DNA from: CAWDVR01 sp044869805
Lineage (GTDB): Bacteria > Acidobacteriota > Thermoanaerobaculia > Multivoradales > SZUA-115
Length of the DNA stretch: 64,000 bases
Direction: 5' to 3'
NCBI GenBank assembly: GCA_044869805.1
Contig: JBIOXV010000005.1
Coordinates: forward strand, 1 to 64,000
This document shows positions 49,821 to 58,869 of this stretch, piece by piece; position 1 is the first letter of the stretch, and each line of letters opens with the position of its first letter. The notes below the pieces were generated by a model. It searched no databases, was not told the DNA's origin, and saw nothing but the letters and a program-made list of their open reading frames with translations. Both the position numbers and the translations under genes were made by a program.

Positions 49821-50783
49821 TCAGAGGTTGGCGATGTACTCCTTGATGTCCGCCGCCTTGGCGTGGTTCGGGTCGATCTCGAGCACCTTCTGGAGATCGG
49901 CCTTGGCCTCGGCGTTCTTGCCCGTCGCCAGATAGGTCATGCCGCGGTAGTAGTAGGCGTCCGCCGAGCTCGGGTTCTCGGCCACCACCTGCTGGAAGTA
50001 GGTCATCGCCTTCTCGTAGTCGCCCTTGTTGTATTGCTCGATGCCCTTGTTGAGCAGGATGGCGGCGTCGACCTTGAACTCGCCCACGATGCGCGAGCGG
50101 TACTGCGCGGCCTGCTCCTCCTTGCCGGAGTTGATGAGCACCGTGGAGATCAGGCGCAGCGACTCCTGGTCGTCGGGCGCGATGGCGAGCGCCTTCTCCA
50201 GAGTGGCGACCGCCTGATCCGCGTTGCCCTCGCCGAAGTAAGCGCTGGCGATCGAGCGCAGGATCGGCACGTGGATCGTGGGGTCCTCGATCTGGGCGAT
50301 GGCCGCCTCGTACTCGGCTCGCGCCTCGGCGTACTTCTGCGCCATCAAGGCGGCGTTGCCGCGCTCGAGCGCCGCCCGGATCTCGGCCCCCTTCTTGGAC
50401 TGCTCCGACTGCTGCTGCTGGGGCTGCGCCACAGTGGCCTTGTTCAGCGTGGTGCGCGCGGTTTCACCGGGCCCCACGGACCCCGAGATGATCTTGATCG
50501 GACCCTCGGCGGTGTTGTAGCCCTCCTTCTCGATCGTCACTGTCCACTCGCCCGTCGTCAGCCCGAGGAAGGACCAGCGGCCCTTCTTGTCGGTCATGAC
50601 GGGCTTCGGACCCTCGCCGTCGAGGCGGAGCGTGACCTGGGCGCCCTCGACGGGCTTCTTCTCGGCGTCGGTGACGATCCCCTGCGCCCGGCCCTGGCCC
50701 GCCCAGTCCTGCGCCTGGACAGGAAGCGCGGCGATTGCCAGCAGGAGGCTCAAAGTCGCGATCGTGGAACGTGTTGCGTGCAT
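49821..50783 (-). CDS. exported protein with carboxypeptidase-regulatory-like domain and TPRs
   Basis: 320 aa. Signal peptide ending at VQAQ (about residue 24). Residues 30-115 form a CarboxypepD-regulatory-like sandwich (GIVTDAEKKPVEGAQVTLRL, DKKGRWSFLGLTTGEWTV), the same module as at the start of the TonB receptor upstream. A Gln-rich linker (QPQQQQSEQSKKG) leads to four TPRs (about 135-315). Probably a periplasmic scaffold that works with the TonB receptor. AGGAGA lies seven bases before the ATG; the terminator of the TonB gene separates the two. Confidence 0.88.
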   Translation of the reverse strand: MHATRSTIATLSLLLAIAALPVQAQDWAGQGRAQGIVTDAEKKPVEGAQVTLRLDGEGPKPVMTDKKGRWSFLGLTTGEWTVTIEKEGYNTAEGPIKIISGSVGPGETARTTLNKATVAQPQQQQSEQSKKGAEIRAALERGNAALMAQKYAEARAEYEAAIAQIEDPTIHVPILRSIASAYFGEGNADQAVATLEKALAIAPDDQESLRLISTVLINSGKEEQAAQYRSRIVGEFKVDAAILLNKGIEQYNKGDYEKAMTYFQQVVAENPSSADAYYYRGMTYLATGKNAEAKADLQKVLEIDPNHAKAADIKEYIANL

Positions 50784-50839
50784 TCGGCTCTCTCCTGGTC
50801 AAAGTCCCTGACGGGAGGAGTTTACCGCGCACCGCACGC

Positions 50840-50873
50840 AAAAAAAACCGCCGGAGCCTCGCGGCCCCGGCGG
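50840..50873 (-). terminator. intrinsic terminator of the second TonB receptor gene
   Basis: On the minus strand a stem CCGCCGG/CCGGCGG (50873-50867 and 50854-50848) is followed directly by eight T residues (50847-50840), 26 bases after the receptor stop codon. Confidence 0.9.
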
Positions 50874-50898
50874 CATCGACTAGCGCAGGACGATCAGC

Positions 50899-53868
50899 TT
50901 ACCGGAAGTTGAACCGGGCGCCGATGCGGAAGATGCGCGGGCTCGTGACCTCGAGAACGAAGTTGTTCGAGCTGACCGCCAGGTTGCCCTGACGCTGCAG
51001 CACGAAGGACTCGTTGAAGAGGTTGAAGCCGTCGACCGAGAGGGTCAGCCCGAAGTCGTTGAAGGTGAGCTCCTTCTCGACACGGGCGTTGATGATCATG
51101 ATGTCGTCGAGACGGAACTCGTCGATGTCCGGCGTAACCTGGAGCAGCCGGGTGCCGAGGCCGTCGTTGAGGTTGCTGTTGCGCGAGTACGGGATCGGGT
51201 AGCCCTGGCGGCCGTTGATGTTGGCGGCCACGTTGAAGCCCCACGGGCGATCCGGAGCGATCTGGTACATGCCGGAGAAGTCATACGACCACTCCGAGTT
51301 GATGTACACGTTGCCCTTGGCGCCCGAGCCATTGCCGACGCCGAGGATGACCGGGTCACCGTCCTGGTTGCCACCCGGAACCGTCAGGGTGGGGTCCTCG
51401 CGCTCGCTCTCCGGAACGTTCCACTCCCAGTCCGTCCAGGTGAAGTGGCCACGGAGCAGCCAGCGGTTGGAGAGCCGCTTGTTGAAGCCCAGGGTCAAGC
51501 CGAGGTAGTCCTGCTCGCGATCGCCGTTCTCCAGGCGGTTGACACCCGCGTAGGTGACGCCCGGCCGGAAGGTGTACTGCGTCGCGCTCCAGTTGCCGCC
51601 GTCGGGCAGGTGGTTGTCGAACGGCAGGTTGTTGACGTTCGGCACGCGCGGCGGACGAGCGATGTAGTCCGAGCGCTGGTGCACCCGAAGCTGACCGTTC
51701 TCGAACACCAGGCGCTCCTGCTCGAGGATGTCGAAGTAGTTGCGCCACGTAGCGCTGGCGCTGATCACGAACTCGGGCATCAAGGCATGCTCGACGCTGA
51801 GCACCAATTCGTCGGTGAGCGGCGCCGAGAGGTTCGAGTCGACCTGCGCGAGAGTGAACAGGTTGCCGTTGGCGTCCGAGGTGGAGCCCACGAAGCTGAC
51901 GAACGGGCCGACCTCGTTGGCGGTGAGCTGACCGTCGCCGTTGCCGCCGAAAGCCACGCCGTCGTACCAGTAGAAGTAGCCGTACTGGTAGTTGGTGGGG
52001 TTGTCGAAGGAGACGGTGCCGGAGGAGAGCTGGTCCGCGAACCGCGAGTACGAGAGGCGGAGCAGCGTGGAACGGTCCTCACCGAGCGCGTAGGTCAGGC
52101 CCAGGCGCGGGGTGATGTCCTCCCACTCGAAGCTGGCGTCCTTGCCGGCGAACCGGCCACCCAGCAGATCGCCCTGGTTGACCGGGGCCGCGGGGATGGT
52201 GGACGCGTTGTTGGTGCCGCCCTGCTTGTCGTAGCGCAGACCGACGTTGGCGGTGAAGTTGCCGAAGGTCAACGTGTCCTGGATGTAGGCGGTGTCGTAC
52301 TCCACGGTGTCCGACACGTTGCGGATGGTGGCGCTCCAGCCGAGATAGATGTTGCCGGGAACGACCACCACGTCCTGGAGGCCGATGAGCTGCTGGCCGG
52401 GCCACTGCGACAGCGAGTCGACGTCGGCCTCACGATGGCCGATGCCGAAGCGCAGCTCGTGGCTGGCCGAGCCGGTGTTGAAGAAGTAGTTGCCGTCGAC
52501 CTTGGCCTGCTCCTGCGGGCGCTCGGTCTGGTAGAGCTGGAAGCTGTTCTGCCACACCTGCTGCCCGTTGCGGACGACGTTCGGGAAGCTGGCGTCGCCG
52601 ATGCCGCCGCCCTGGGGCACCAACTGGAACCCACCGTCGACAAAGGAGGCCATGCCGGTGAGGTAGAAGTTGGAGTTGAAGATGTGGGTGTCCTCGAGCT
52701 TGTAGATCGGGGTGCCGCCGCTCTGGTTCCAGGTGGTGGGCTGGGGACGCAGCGGGCTGGCGTTGCGGCCGATCTTGATCTTGTCGCCGAAGTGGTAGAA
52801 ACCGGTCAGCGAGTTGTTCGCCGTCACCTGGGCGTTGAGCTTCACGCCGTAGCTCTCGAGCTCGGTGAAGTCCTTGTCGCCGTTCGGACGCAGGGGCGGG
52901 TTCTCCGCGGTGCGCAGGTCGATCTCCTGCAGGCCGTAGGTGCCCCAGATCCACAAGCGGTCACGCACGATCGGGCCGCCGACGTCGCCGCCCCAGTCGT
53001 CCACCGACTGAATGCGGTTGCCGGCCCGGAACACGGTCTGCTGCGGGTCGAACTCCGACGAGCTGATGTCGAGGTCCGACTGCCAGTCCTTGTCGGTGAT
53101 CAGGTAACGGCCCGAGAACCGCCACTCGTTGGTGCCGCGCTTGGTCACCATGTTCATGGTGACGCCGCCGGTGGCCAGCGACATGTCGGTACCGCCGGTC
53201 GTGACCTGCATCTCCTCGAAGGCGTCGAAGTTGTAGTACGTGGGCGAGGAACCAATGGCGCCCATGTCGGTGATCACCACGCCGTCCACCGCCCACACCG
53301 AGTTGTTGGAGTTGGTGCCGGGGCTGACGTAGATCGACTGCTGGCCGCTCTCGTTGCCGCCGACGTTGATGCGGTCGACGAGCACGCCGGGGGTCTGCTG
53401 CAGGATGACCCAGGGGTCACGAGCGGTGGGGATCTTCTCGAGCTCGGTCGCGGTGACCGTGGTGCCCGTGGAGACCTTGCGCTCGTCGAGGAGCGGGCTC
53501 TCCGAGGTGACCGTGATCACCTCTTCGAGGGCCGGGGTGAGGGTGACCTCGATGGTGGTGTTGCGGCCGACACCGATGGTGATGTTCGGATAGTCGACCG
53601 TCGAGAAGCCCTCGAGCTCGGCCTTGATCGCCCAGTCGCCGGGGGCCAGGCCGAGGAAGCGGAACTGACCCTCGGCGTTGGTGACCTGCACCTGCGTGGC
53701 GCCGACGCCGCTCAGGGTGACGGTGACGCCCGGAAGCGCCTGCCCCTGATTGTCGGCCGTGGTGCCGTACAGGTTGCCGGTCTGCAACTGTGCGAAAGCC
53801 GTACCCGTCCCCGCCAGCAGGATCGCCGCGACGACGAGCGCTTTGCGCCAGAAGTTACCGTTTTCCAT
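50899..53868 (-). CDS. TonB-dependent receptor with N-terminal carboxypeptidase-regulatory-like domain (second copy)
   Basis: 989 aa. Signal peptide ALVVAAILLAGTGTAFAQ, CarboxypepD-like domain (about 30-105, GTTADNQGQALPGVTVTLSG), plug domain (about 115-240, with IPTARDPWVILQQTPGVLVDR and WAVDGVVITDMG), and a beta-barrel ending in FRIGARFNFR. It shares the layout of the receptor at 3.2 kb but differs in plug sequence, so it probably handles another ligand. The ATG at 53868 has AGGAGG about ten bases upstream; a start at 53913 would destroy the signal peptide. The gene has its own promoter with a long leader and its own terminator. Confidence 0.94.
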   Translation of the reverse strand: MENGNFWRKALVVAAILLAGTGTAFAQLQTGNLYGTTADNQGQALPGVTVTLSGVGATQVQVTNAEGQFRFLGLAPGDWAIKAELEGFSTVDYPNITIGVGRNTTIEVTLTPALEEVITVTSESPLLDERKVSTGTTVTATELEKIPTARDPWVILQQTPGVLVDRINVGGNESGQQSIYVSPGTNSNNSVWAVDGVVITDMGAIGSSPTYYNFDAFEEMQVTTGGTDMSLATGGVTMNMVTKRGTNEWRFSGRYLITDKDWQSDLDISSSEFDPQQTVFRAGNRIQSVDDWGGDVGGPIVRDRLWIWGTYGLQEIDLRTAENPPLRPNGDKDFTELESYGVKLNAQVTANNSLTGFYHFGDKIKIGRNASPLRPQPTTWNQSGGTPIYKLEDTHIFNSNFYLTGMASFVDGGFQLVPQGGGIGDASFPNVVRNGQQVWQNSFQLYQTERPQEQAKVDGNYFFNTGSASHELRFGIGHREADVDSLSQWPGQQLIGLQDVVVVPGNIYLGWSATIRNVSDTVEYDTAYIQDTLTFGNFTANVGLRYDKQGGTNNASTIPAAPVNQGDLLGGRFAGKDASFEWEDITPRLGLTYALGEDRSTLLRLSYSRFADQLSSGTVSFDNPTNYQYGYFYWYDGVAFGGNGDGQLTANEVGPFVSFVGSTSDANGNLFTLAQVDSNLSAPLTDELVLSVEHALMPEFVISASATWRNYFDILEQERLVFENGQLRVHQRSDYIARPPRVPNVNNLPFDNHLPDGGNWSATQYTFRPGVTYAGVNRLENGDREQDYLGLTLGFNKRLSNRWLLRGHFTWTDWEWNVPESEREDPTLTVPGGNQDGDPVILGVGNGSGAKGNVYINSEWSYDFSGMYQIAPDRPWGFNVAANINGRQGYPIPYSRNSNLNDGLGTRLLQVTPDIDEFRLDDIMIINARVEKELTFNDFGLTLSVDGFNLFNESFVLQRQGNLAVSSNNFVLEVTSPRIFRIGARFNFR

Positions 53869-53888
53869 GCGAATTGAACCTCCTAAGT

Positions 53889-53907
53889 CCATCAGGATGG
53901 TTGATGG
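53889..53907 (-). promoter_or_regulatory. leader hairpin ahead of the TonB receptor ribosome site
   Basis: CCATCA (53889-53894) and TGATGG (53902-53907) form a perfect 6-bp stem with a 7-base loop, a few bases upstream of the AGGAGG ribosome site on the minus strand. It could influence translation initiation. Confidence 0.4.
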
Positions 53908-54033
53908 CCCCAAACAGATGGAGCCGAAATACCGAACTTGGGTCCGTCTTGAGAGTTGTCGAGTCTATCTGTTCGCCAGATCTCGCGCGACACCTCCTTT
54001 CCTACGGACGGTTCCAACGGTGGTTGGTCGTCG

Positions 54034-54063
54034 AGTCTAAGCTTCCAACACCCAGCAGGTCAA
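54034..54063 (-). promoter_or_regulatory. sigma70-type promoter of the second TonB receptor gene
   Basis: On the minus strand TTGACC (54063-54058) and TAGACT (54039-54034) are 18 bases apart. The transcript would start near 54027, giving an untranslated leader of about 160 bases. Confidence 0.55.
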
Positions 54064-54318
54064 GCAATCGAAGTGCCACTCTCCCGAGGGTCCGAGAGGA
54101 ACCAGTAAACCTCTTCCTACCAGATACTTGCGTGGCAATTCAGAGAGCCGGATCGGGGCCTCCTCCAAGGGCTTGGAGGGGGCCTCTCCAAGAACTTGAA
54201 TCGCGCCCTGTCCGGCCGATGGGGGTGCCCCATAGATTCCGTCCCAGGTCTCGGCCCGAGGGCGTGGGCATCGCGGCTCGCGGCGGGTGTACGATTCTTG
54301 CAGACCGCGCGGACTACC

Positions 54319-55473
54319 GTGACCCGACCCCCAGCTCGAACCGCCACTTCTCGTCTCGCCGCGCTCGCCCTCCTCCTGGCGGCGGGCGGCTGCGCGCAGT
54401 ACAAGCCCTTCGACAGCGTGTCGTTCTTGCGCGGCGAGTACACCAAGCGCCTCGGCGGCGAGCAGGCGCATGCGCTGGAGGTGCCGTTCGCCCTCGACGA
54501 CGAGATCCTGGGCATCCTCTCCGCACGCTACAAGCCGGGTCCCAACGAGCTGCGGCGGGTCGACCAGACCCTCGACTTCATCTTTCAGAAGATCGACCTC
54601 CGCTACTCGCTGACCCCGACCCGCAACGCCATCCAGACCTTCCGCTCCCACCAGGGCAACTGCCTGTCGTTCGTCAATCTCTTCGTCGGCGTGGCGCGCC
54701 ACCAGCGGTTGAACCCGTTCTACGTCGAAGTCACCGACTATCAGCGCTGGAACTACAAGGACGGCCTGGTGGTCAGCCGCGGCCACATCGTCGCCGGCAT
54801 GTACGTCAGGGGCAAGCTCCAGACCTACGACTTCCTGCCTTACCGCGCCAAGGCCTACAAGGACTTCAAGCCCATCGACGACCTGACGGCGGCGGCCCAC
54901 TTCTACAACAACCTCGGCGCCGAGGCGCTGATGGACGGCGAGGTCGAGCGCGCCCGGGAGCTGCTCGAGGTGGCGCACCAGATCGCGCCCACTTTCGTCA
55001 AGGCGATCAACAACCTGGGCGTCGCCTACGCGCGTGGCGGTGACCTGGATCGGGCCGTCGGCATCTACCAGAGCGGGCTGGAGGTCGAGCCGCACGACGT
55101 CGCCGTGCTCTCCAACCTGGCTCGCGCCTACCAGGACCTGGGGCGGCTCGACGAGGCCGCCGTCACCCTCTCCCAGGTCGACAGCGCCAACAACAGCAAC
55201 CCCTTCTTCTTCGTCTACCAGGCCGAGATCGCGCTCGCCCGCGGCGACCATGCCGGCGCGCTCAAGTACATGGGCGAGGCGCTGCGCCGCGACAGCGAGG
55301 TGCCGGAGGTGCACCTCGGGCTGGTGAAGGTCTACCTCGCGACCGGCGACCTCGACAAGGCCCGCCACCACCTCGAGCGTGCTTTGAAGCTCGACGCCAC
55401 CAACCCCGAGGCGCGGCGCTACGTGCTGATGCTCGGCCTGGCGACGGCCGAGGACGGCAGCCCGCCCCCGTAG
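54319..55473 (+). CDS. transglutaminase-like lipoprotein with TPRs
   Basis: 384 aa. GTG start, basic n-region and lipobox LAAGGC (about residue 25). A transglutaminase-like cysteine-protease fold follows: Cys in HQGNCLSFVNLFVGVAR (about residue 113), His in SRGHIVAGMY (about 155) and Asp in QTYDFLPY (about 170), a plausible catalytic triad. TPR units occupy about 190-375 (FYNNLGAEALMDGEVERAREL, AINNLGVAYARGGDLDRAV and others). It is probably an envelope peptidase or scaffold. It stands alone between the TonB gene and the DUF3179 gene, followed by two REP-like repeats. Confidence 0.82.
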   Translation: MTRPPARTATSRLAALALLLAAGGCAQYKPFDSVSFLRGEYTKRLGGEQAHALEVPFALDDEILGILSARYKPGPNELRRVDQTLDFIFQKIDLRYSLTPTRNAIQTFRSHQGNCLSFVNLFVGVARHQRLNPFYVEVTDYQRWNYKDGLVVSRGHIVAGMYVRGKLQTYDFLPYRAKAYKDFKPIDDLTAAAHFYNNLGAEALMDGEVERARELLEVAHQIAPTFVKAINNLGVAYARGGDLDRAVGIYQSGLEVEPHDVAVLSNLARAYQDLGRLDEAAVTLSQVDSANNSNPFFFVYQAEIALARGDHAGALKYMGEALRRDSEVPEVHLGLVKVYLATGDLDKARHHLERALKLDATNPEARRYVLMLGLATAEDGSPPP

Positions 55474-55474
55474 A

Positions 55475-55576
55475 CGACGGCCGGCACAGCTCCGGCTGCG
55501 ACGTCCAGAAACCGCCCCCGGGCCGCAAGCGTGCCAGACCCCTCCGGAGGTAGCGGCCGGGCTTGTACCGGCCGTC
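55475..55576. repeat. REP-like palindromic repeats, two copies
   Basis: Copy C (55542-55576) is almost identical to the copy after rsgA: CTCCGGAGGTAGCGGCCGG, then GCTTGTACCGGCCGTC. Copy B (55475-55500) is an inverted, more diverged unit beginning GACGGCCGGCACAGC. Both lie between the lipoprotein and DUF3179 genes. With the 2.2-kb pair this gives four copies in the window. Confidence 0.75.
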
Positions 55577-55631
55577 TGCTACATCCGGAGATCCGCCCGG
55601 GCCGTAGAACTCCGCGAGGAGCCTTCTAGTC

Positions 55632-57023
55632 ATGAGTCGTCGAACCGCGCTGGCAGTCAGGCTCGGAGCCGCCGTCGTCGCGGCCGCGGTGGCCGTCGCC
55701 TCCGCCTCGGGCGAGCCCGCTCCCCAGCCGCCTGGCTACGGGCTCGTCGCCCAACTCCTCGCGCCCGATGCCGAAGACCGGGCCAAGGCGGTGAAGAAGC
55801 TCGCCAAGACCAAGGACCGCTCCCTCGTACCCGGCATCGTCGATGCCCTGTTCTTCAGCCGCCGCGAGGCGCGGCCGGAGCTCTGCCGCCTGCTCGACGG
55901 GCTCGTGGGGCGCAGCCTCGAGTGCTCTTTCTACCCGTGGGTCGAGCACGTGGGCGCCGATCTCGACCTCGAGCCCAGGCCCGGCTACCGTGCCTTCAAG
56001 CAGAGTCTTTTCGCGCGCATCGACCCCGCCTTCACCGCCCTCCTCGACCCGGGCCTGCCGATCGCCATCCGGCCCCAGGAGATCGTCTGGGGCGGGGTAC
56101 GCCGTGACGGCATTCCGAGCCTCGACCGCCCCGCCACGATCGCCGCCGGGGAGGCGACCTACCTCGAGGACGGCGAAACCGTGTACGGCGTCAGCCTGGG
56201 CGGCGAGCAGCGAGCTTACCCTGACCGCATCCTGTCCTGGCACGAGATGGCGAACGACGTGGTGGGAGGCGAGCCGGTGACCCTGTCTTTCTGCACCCTC
56301 TGCGGCAGCGCGGTCCTTTTCTCGGGCCGCACCGGCGACGGCGCGCGCACCTTCGGCACCTCGGGCCTGCTCTACCGCAGCAACAAGCTGATGTACGACC
56401 GCGAGACGAGCTCGCTGTGGAACCAGCTCACCGGTGAGCCCGTCGTGGGTCCCCTGGTGGGCTCGGGCGCGCGCCTCGAGGTCCTGCCCATGACGCGCAC
56501 CCGCTGGGGCGACTGGCGGCGGCGCTACCCGGGCACCCGCGTGCTGTCGCTCGATCAGCCGGCGGGCAAGCGCGCCGGCTTCCGCTACCTCCCCGGCGCA
56601 GCCGACAAGGCCCGTGCCGGGGTCGCCTTCCCCGTCTGGCAGAAGAGCGACCGTCTGCCGCGCGAGGCCGAGGTCTATGCGCTGCGCGCCGGCGAGGCGG
56701 CCAAGGCCTACCCACTGGAGGCCGCTTTCAGCGCGCGGGTGATCAACGACACGGTGGGCGGCCTGCCGCTCCTCGTCGTGGCCGACGCCGCGAGCGGTGC
56801 GGTGCGTGCCTATCGGCGGGGCGCCCACACCTTCGCGCCGGGTGCGACTGAGCACGAGGTCCTCGACGAGGAGGGCCGCGCGTGGCGCGCCGAGGAGGAA
56901 GCTCTGGTCCCGGCCGGGCACGACGCCGCGCCTCTGCCCCGCCACCCGGGCCACGTCTCGTTCTGGTTCGGCTGGTACGGCTTCTTCCCGGGGACCGAGG
57001 TGTACGGGACGCCCGCCGCCTGA
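55632..57023 (+). CDS. DUF3179 domain protein, exported
   Basis: 463 aa. Signal peptide (LGAAVVAAAVAVASASG). The C-terminal two thirds match DUF3179: VWGGVRRDGIPSLDRP, GEQRAYPDRILSWHEMANDVVGG, the CxxC motif VTLSFCTLCGSAVLF (about residue 220), FGTSGLLYRSNKLMYDRETSSLWNQLTG, and GVAFPVWQKSDR... with WFGWYGFFPGT at the end. The family's function is not established; the CTLC pair suggests metal or redox binding. A helical-repeat-like N-terminal region (AEDRAKAVKKLAKTKDRSLVPGIVDAL) resembles a HEAT unit. Convergent with the serine hydrolase gene. Confidence 0.88.
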   Translation: MSRRTALAVRLGAAVVAAAVAVASASGEPAPQPPGYGLVAQLLAPDAEDRAKAVKKLAKTKDRSLVPGIVDALFFSRREARPELCRLLDGLVGRSLECSFYPWVEHVGADLDLEPRPGYRAFKQSLFARIDPAFTALLDPGLPIAIRPQEIVWGGVRRDGIPSLDRPATIAAGEATYLEDGETVYGVSLGGEQRAYPDRILSWHEMANDVVGGEPVTLSFCTLCGSAVLFSGRTGDGARTFGTSGLLYRSNKLMYDRETSSLWNQLTGEPVVGPLVGSGARLEVLPMTRTRWGDWRRRYPGTRVLSLDQPAGKRAGFRYLPGAADKARAGVAFPVWQKSDRLPREAEVYALRAGEAAKAYPLEAAFSARVINDTVGGLPLLVVADAASGAVRAYRRGAHTFAPGATEHEVLDEEGRAWRAEEEALVPAGHDAAPLPRHPGHVSFWFGWYGFFPGTEVYGTPAA

Positions 57024-57036
57024 GCTCGGCCGGCCG

Positions 57037-58542
57037 TCAGTCGGTCCGCACCCTCGACAGCAGCGCGCGGACGCGCTCGGCGACCCGGCCCGCGACCGTG
57101 TCGTAGTTCGAGAGCACGGCCACGCTGTAGCCCCGGTCCAGGTACAGATCGAGTTGCGCGCTGATACCGGGGAAGCCGCCGCTGTGGCCTACCACGCGGT
57201 CGCCCGGCCCCCCGCGCACGCCGAACCCGAACCCGTACTCCGGGGAGCCCAGCTCGGGCTTCGGGCTCCACAGCAGCTCGGCCATCTCGGGCCGCACCAG
57301 CTTGCCCGAGCGCAGCGCCTGGCCGAACCGCACCAGGTCGCCGACGGTCGAGAACCCGCCGCCGGCCGGCCCGCCCTGGATGACGTGCACGTAGAGGTTG
57401 TTCTTCCAACGCATGCCGCCCGGGCCGGAGTCCTTGAAGTAGCCGATTGCCAGGTCCTCGACCGGCTCGTCCATGGCATAGCTGTCGGAACGCTCCATCC
57501 CGGCGGGTTTGTAGACGTTCTGCCTGATGTACTCGAAGTAGTCCTGGCCGCTGGCCTTCTCGACGATCGCCCCGGCCAGCACGAAGCCCGTGTTGCTGTA
57601 CTGCCAGCCCTGGCCGGGCGCGAAGGAGGGGACCTCGTCGGCGACCAGAGGCTTGTAGTCCTCGACGGTGCGATACAGGGCCCGGGACGCGCGGTCCCAG
57701 CGCTCGCTGAAGAAGCTGCCCAGGCCCGCAGTGTGCGACAGCAGGTGCCGCACCTGGATGGCGTCGGCGTACTCCTTCTTCAGCCAGTCCGGCCCCAGCC
57801 ACTTGCTGACCGGGTCGTCGAACCCGAGCTTGCCCTGGACAACGAGCTGGGCGACGGCCACTGCGGTGAACATCTTGTTCATCGAGCCGAGGTTGAACCG
57901 CGTGTCGGCGCGGTTCGGGGCGTGGAAGCCCTTCTCGGCCTCGCCCGCGGCGTGCTCGTAGAGGGTCCTGCCGTCGCGGGCGACCAGCACGGCGCCGGAG
58001 AAAACGCCGGCCTTCGCCAGCTTGTCGACGTGCTCCTCGATGGCGCGCACCGCCTCGGCCTCGGTCAGCAGCCCTTCGGCCGGCTGGTCCTTCGGGGGCC
58101 GCGCGGGGAAGAACTGCAGACCCGATATGCGCGGCGGCGCGGCGGCCTCGATCTCCAGCAACAGCCCGTCCCAGCCACCCGTCAGACGGTTCTGGCCGAC
58201 GACGACCAGCGGGTTGCCCGGCAGCGCCGGGTCGTGGTGGCGCACGCAGCAGAAATCGAAGCCCTGGCTTTGCGCGAAGACCTCGAGCAGGACGCCGACG
58301 TGCTGGTCGGCGGGGATCTGAGCGCGGAAGGACGCGGCGAAGGACTTCTCGACGAAGGCCCGATACCGCGCCGCGTCTCCGCTGTTGAACGTGTCGAACA
58401 GCTCCTTGGCCAGACGCCCGCCGGCCGTGTCGGGCCAGGCGCGGTCGTCGTGGAAGTCAGGCTCCGGCTGGGCGGAGCTGGGGAGCGCGGGGGCGAGGAG
58501 CAGGGCGGTGACGATCGAGATCAGGACCGGTTTCAGGCGCAT
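57037..58542 (-). CDS. class-C beta-lactamase-like serine hydrolase, exported
   Basis: 501 aa. Signal peptide ending ALPSSAQ. An extra N-terminal domain (about residues 40-150, LAKELFDTFNSGDAARYRAFVEKSF...) resembles an NTF2-like fold. The hydrolase domain (about 165-490) has SxxK as SMNK, YxN as YSN and the KTG-equivalent HSGG; these mark serine beta-lactamase/D,D-peptidase and esterase relatives. Such proteins are often esterases or peptidases, so antibiotic resistance should not be assumed. The ATG at 58542 has GGAGG eight bases upstream. Confidence 0.9.
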   Translation of the reverse strand: MRLKPVLISIVTALLLAPALPSSAQPEPDFHDDRAWPDTAGGRLAKELFDTFNSGDAARYRAFVEKSFAASFRAQIPADQHVGVLLEVFAQSQGFDFCCVRHHDPALPGNPLVVVGQNRLTGGWDGLLLEIEAAAPPRISGLQFFPARPPKDQPAEGLLTEAEAVRAIEEHVDKLAKAGVFSGAVLVARDGRTLYEHAAGEAEKGFHAPNRADTRFNLGSMNKMFTAVAVAQLVVQGKLGFDDPVSKWLGPDWLKKEYADAIQVRHLLSHTAGLGSFFSERWDRASRALYRTVEDYKPLVADEVPSFAPGQGWQYSNTGFVLAGAIVEKASGQDYFEYIRQNVYKPAGMERSDSYAMDEPVEDLAIGYFKDSGPGGMRWKNNLYVHVIQGGPAGGGFSTVGDLVRFGQALRSGKLVRPEMAELLWSPKPELGSPEYGFGFGVRGGPGDRVVGHSGGFPGISAQLDLYLDRGYSVAVLSNYDTVAGRVAERVRALLSRVRTD

Positions 58543-58684
58543 CGATCGATCCTCCGAGGGTCCGCGCAGGGACCTCGAGGTCAAGGGCCGTTTGGGGTTC
58601 GCGGCGCGTGCCTGCAAGAAGCACACCCCGTTGAAGCCAACGGTCGTGCCGGAACGGGCCAGGTTCCGCCGGCCCGAGGGGAGG

Positions 58685-58869
58685 TTACTGCTCGCCCGTA
58701 CTTCTCTCGATCACCACCGGCCGGTCGTCGAGGATGGTGCCGTCGGCGGAGCGTTCGCCGGAGAGCCGCAGCTTGCCGCTGCCGGTCCACACCGTGGTGA
58801 AATGGAACAGCGACACCGCGACGAGCAGCGCGGCCAGGCCGCGTCGCCGGGCGCCGGCCCAGGCGGTGA
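58685..58869 (-). pseudogene. remnant of a GT39-like gene 3' end
   Basis: The frame encodes RRGLAALLVAVSLFHFTTVW and then a stretch of over 30 residues (TGSGKLRLSGERSADG... VVIERS) that is nearly the same as the C terminus of the intact membrane transferase ending at 60334. Bases 58706-58843 align without gaps to 60349-60486, the first 88 or so being identical. Nothing of the transmembrane part remains upstream, where the YCII gene ends at 58870. I read it as a broken copy of the transferase tail. Confidence 0.75.
58706..58843. repeat. 138-bp direct repeat, left copy
   Basis: Pairs with 60349-60486 (offset 1643, no gaps, 11 mismatches by eye, all in the second part). The copies flank the YCII and Tat-exported protein genes. 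Confidence 0.8.

Larger units (their letters stand above)
53869..54318. other. 450-base intergenic region between TonB receptor and lipoprotein genes
   Basis: Holds the TonB promoter (54034-54063), a leader of about 160 bases with a hairpin next to the ribosome site (53889-53907), and near 54159-54181 a separate stem CTCCAAG/CTTGGAG in a C/G-rich context. I see no gene in it. The promoter for the rightward lipoprotein gene is not clear; TACGAT near 54292 could be its -10 box. Confidence 0.55.

Noticed and set aside
57037..58542. Calling the serine hydrolase a beta-lactamase
   Set aside because: SxxK, YxN and HxG motifs are shared by esterases and D,D-peptidases, and the extra N-terminal domain is not typical of resistance enzymes.
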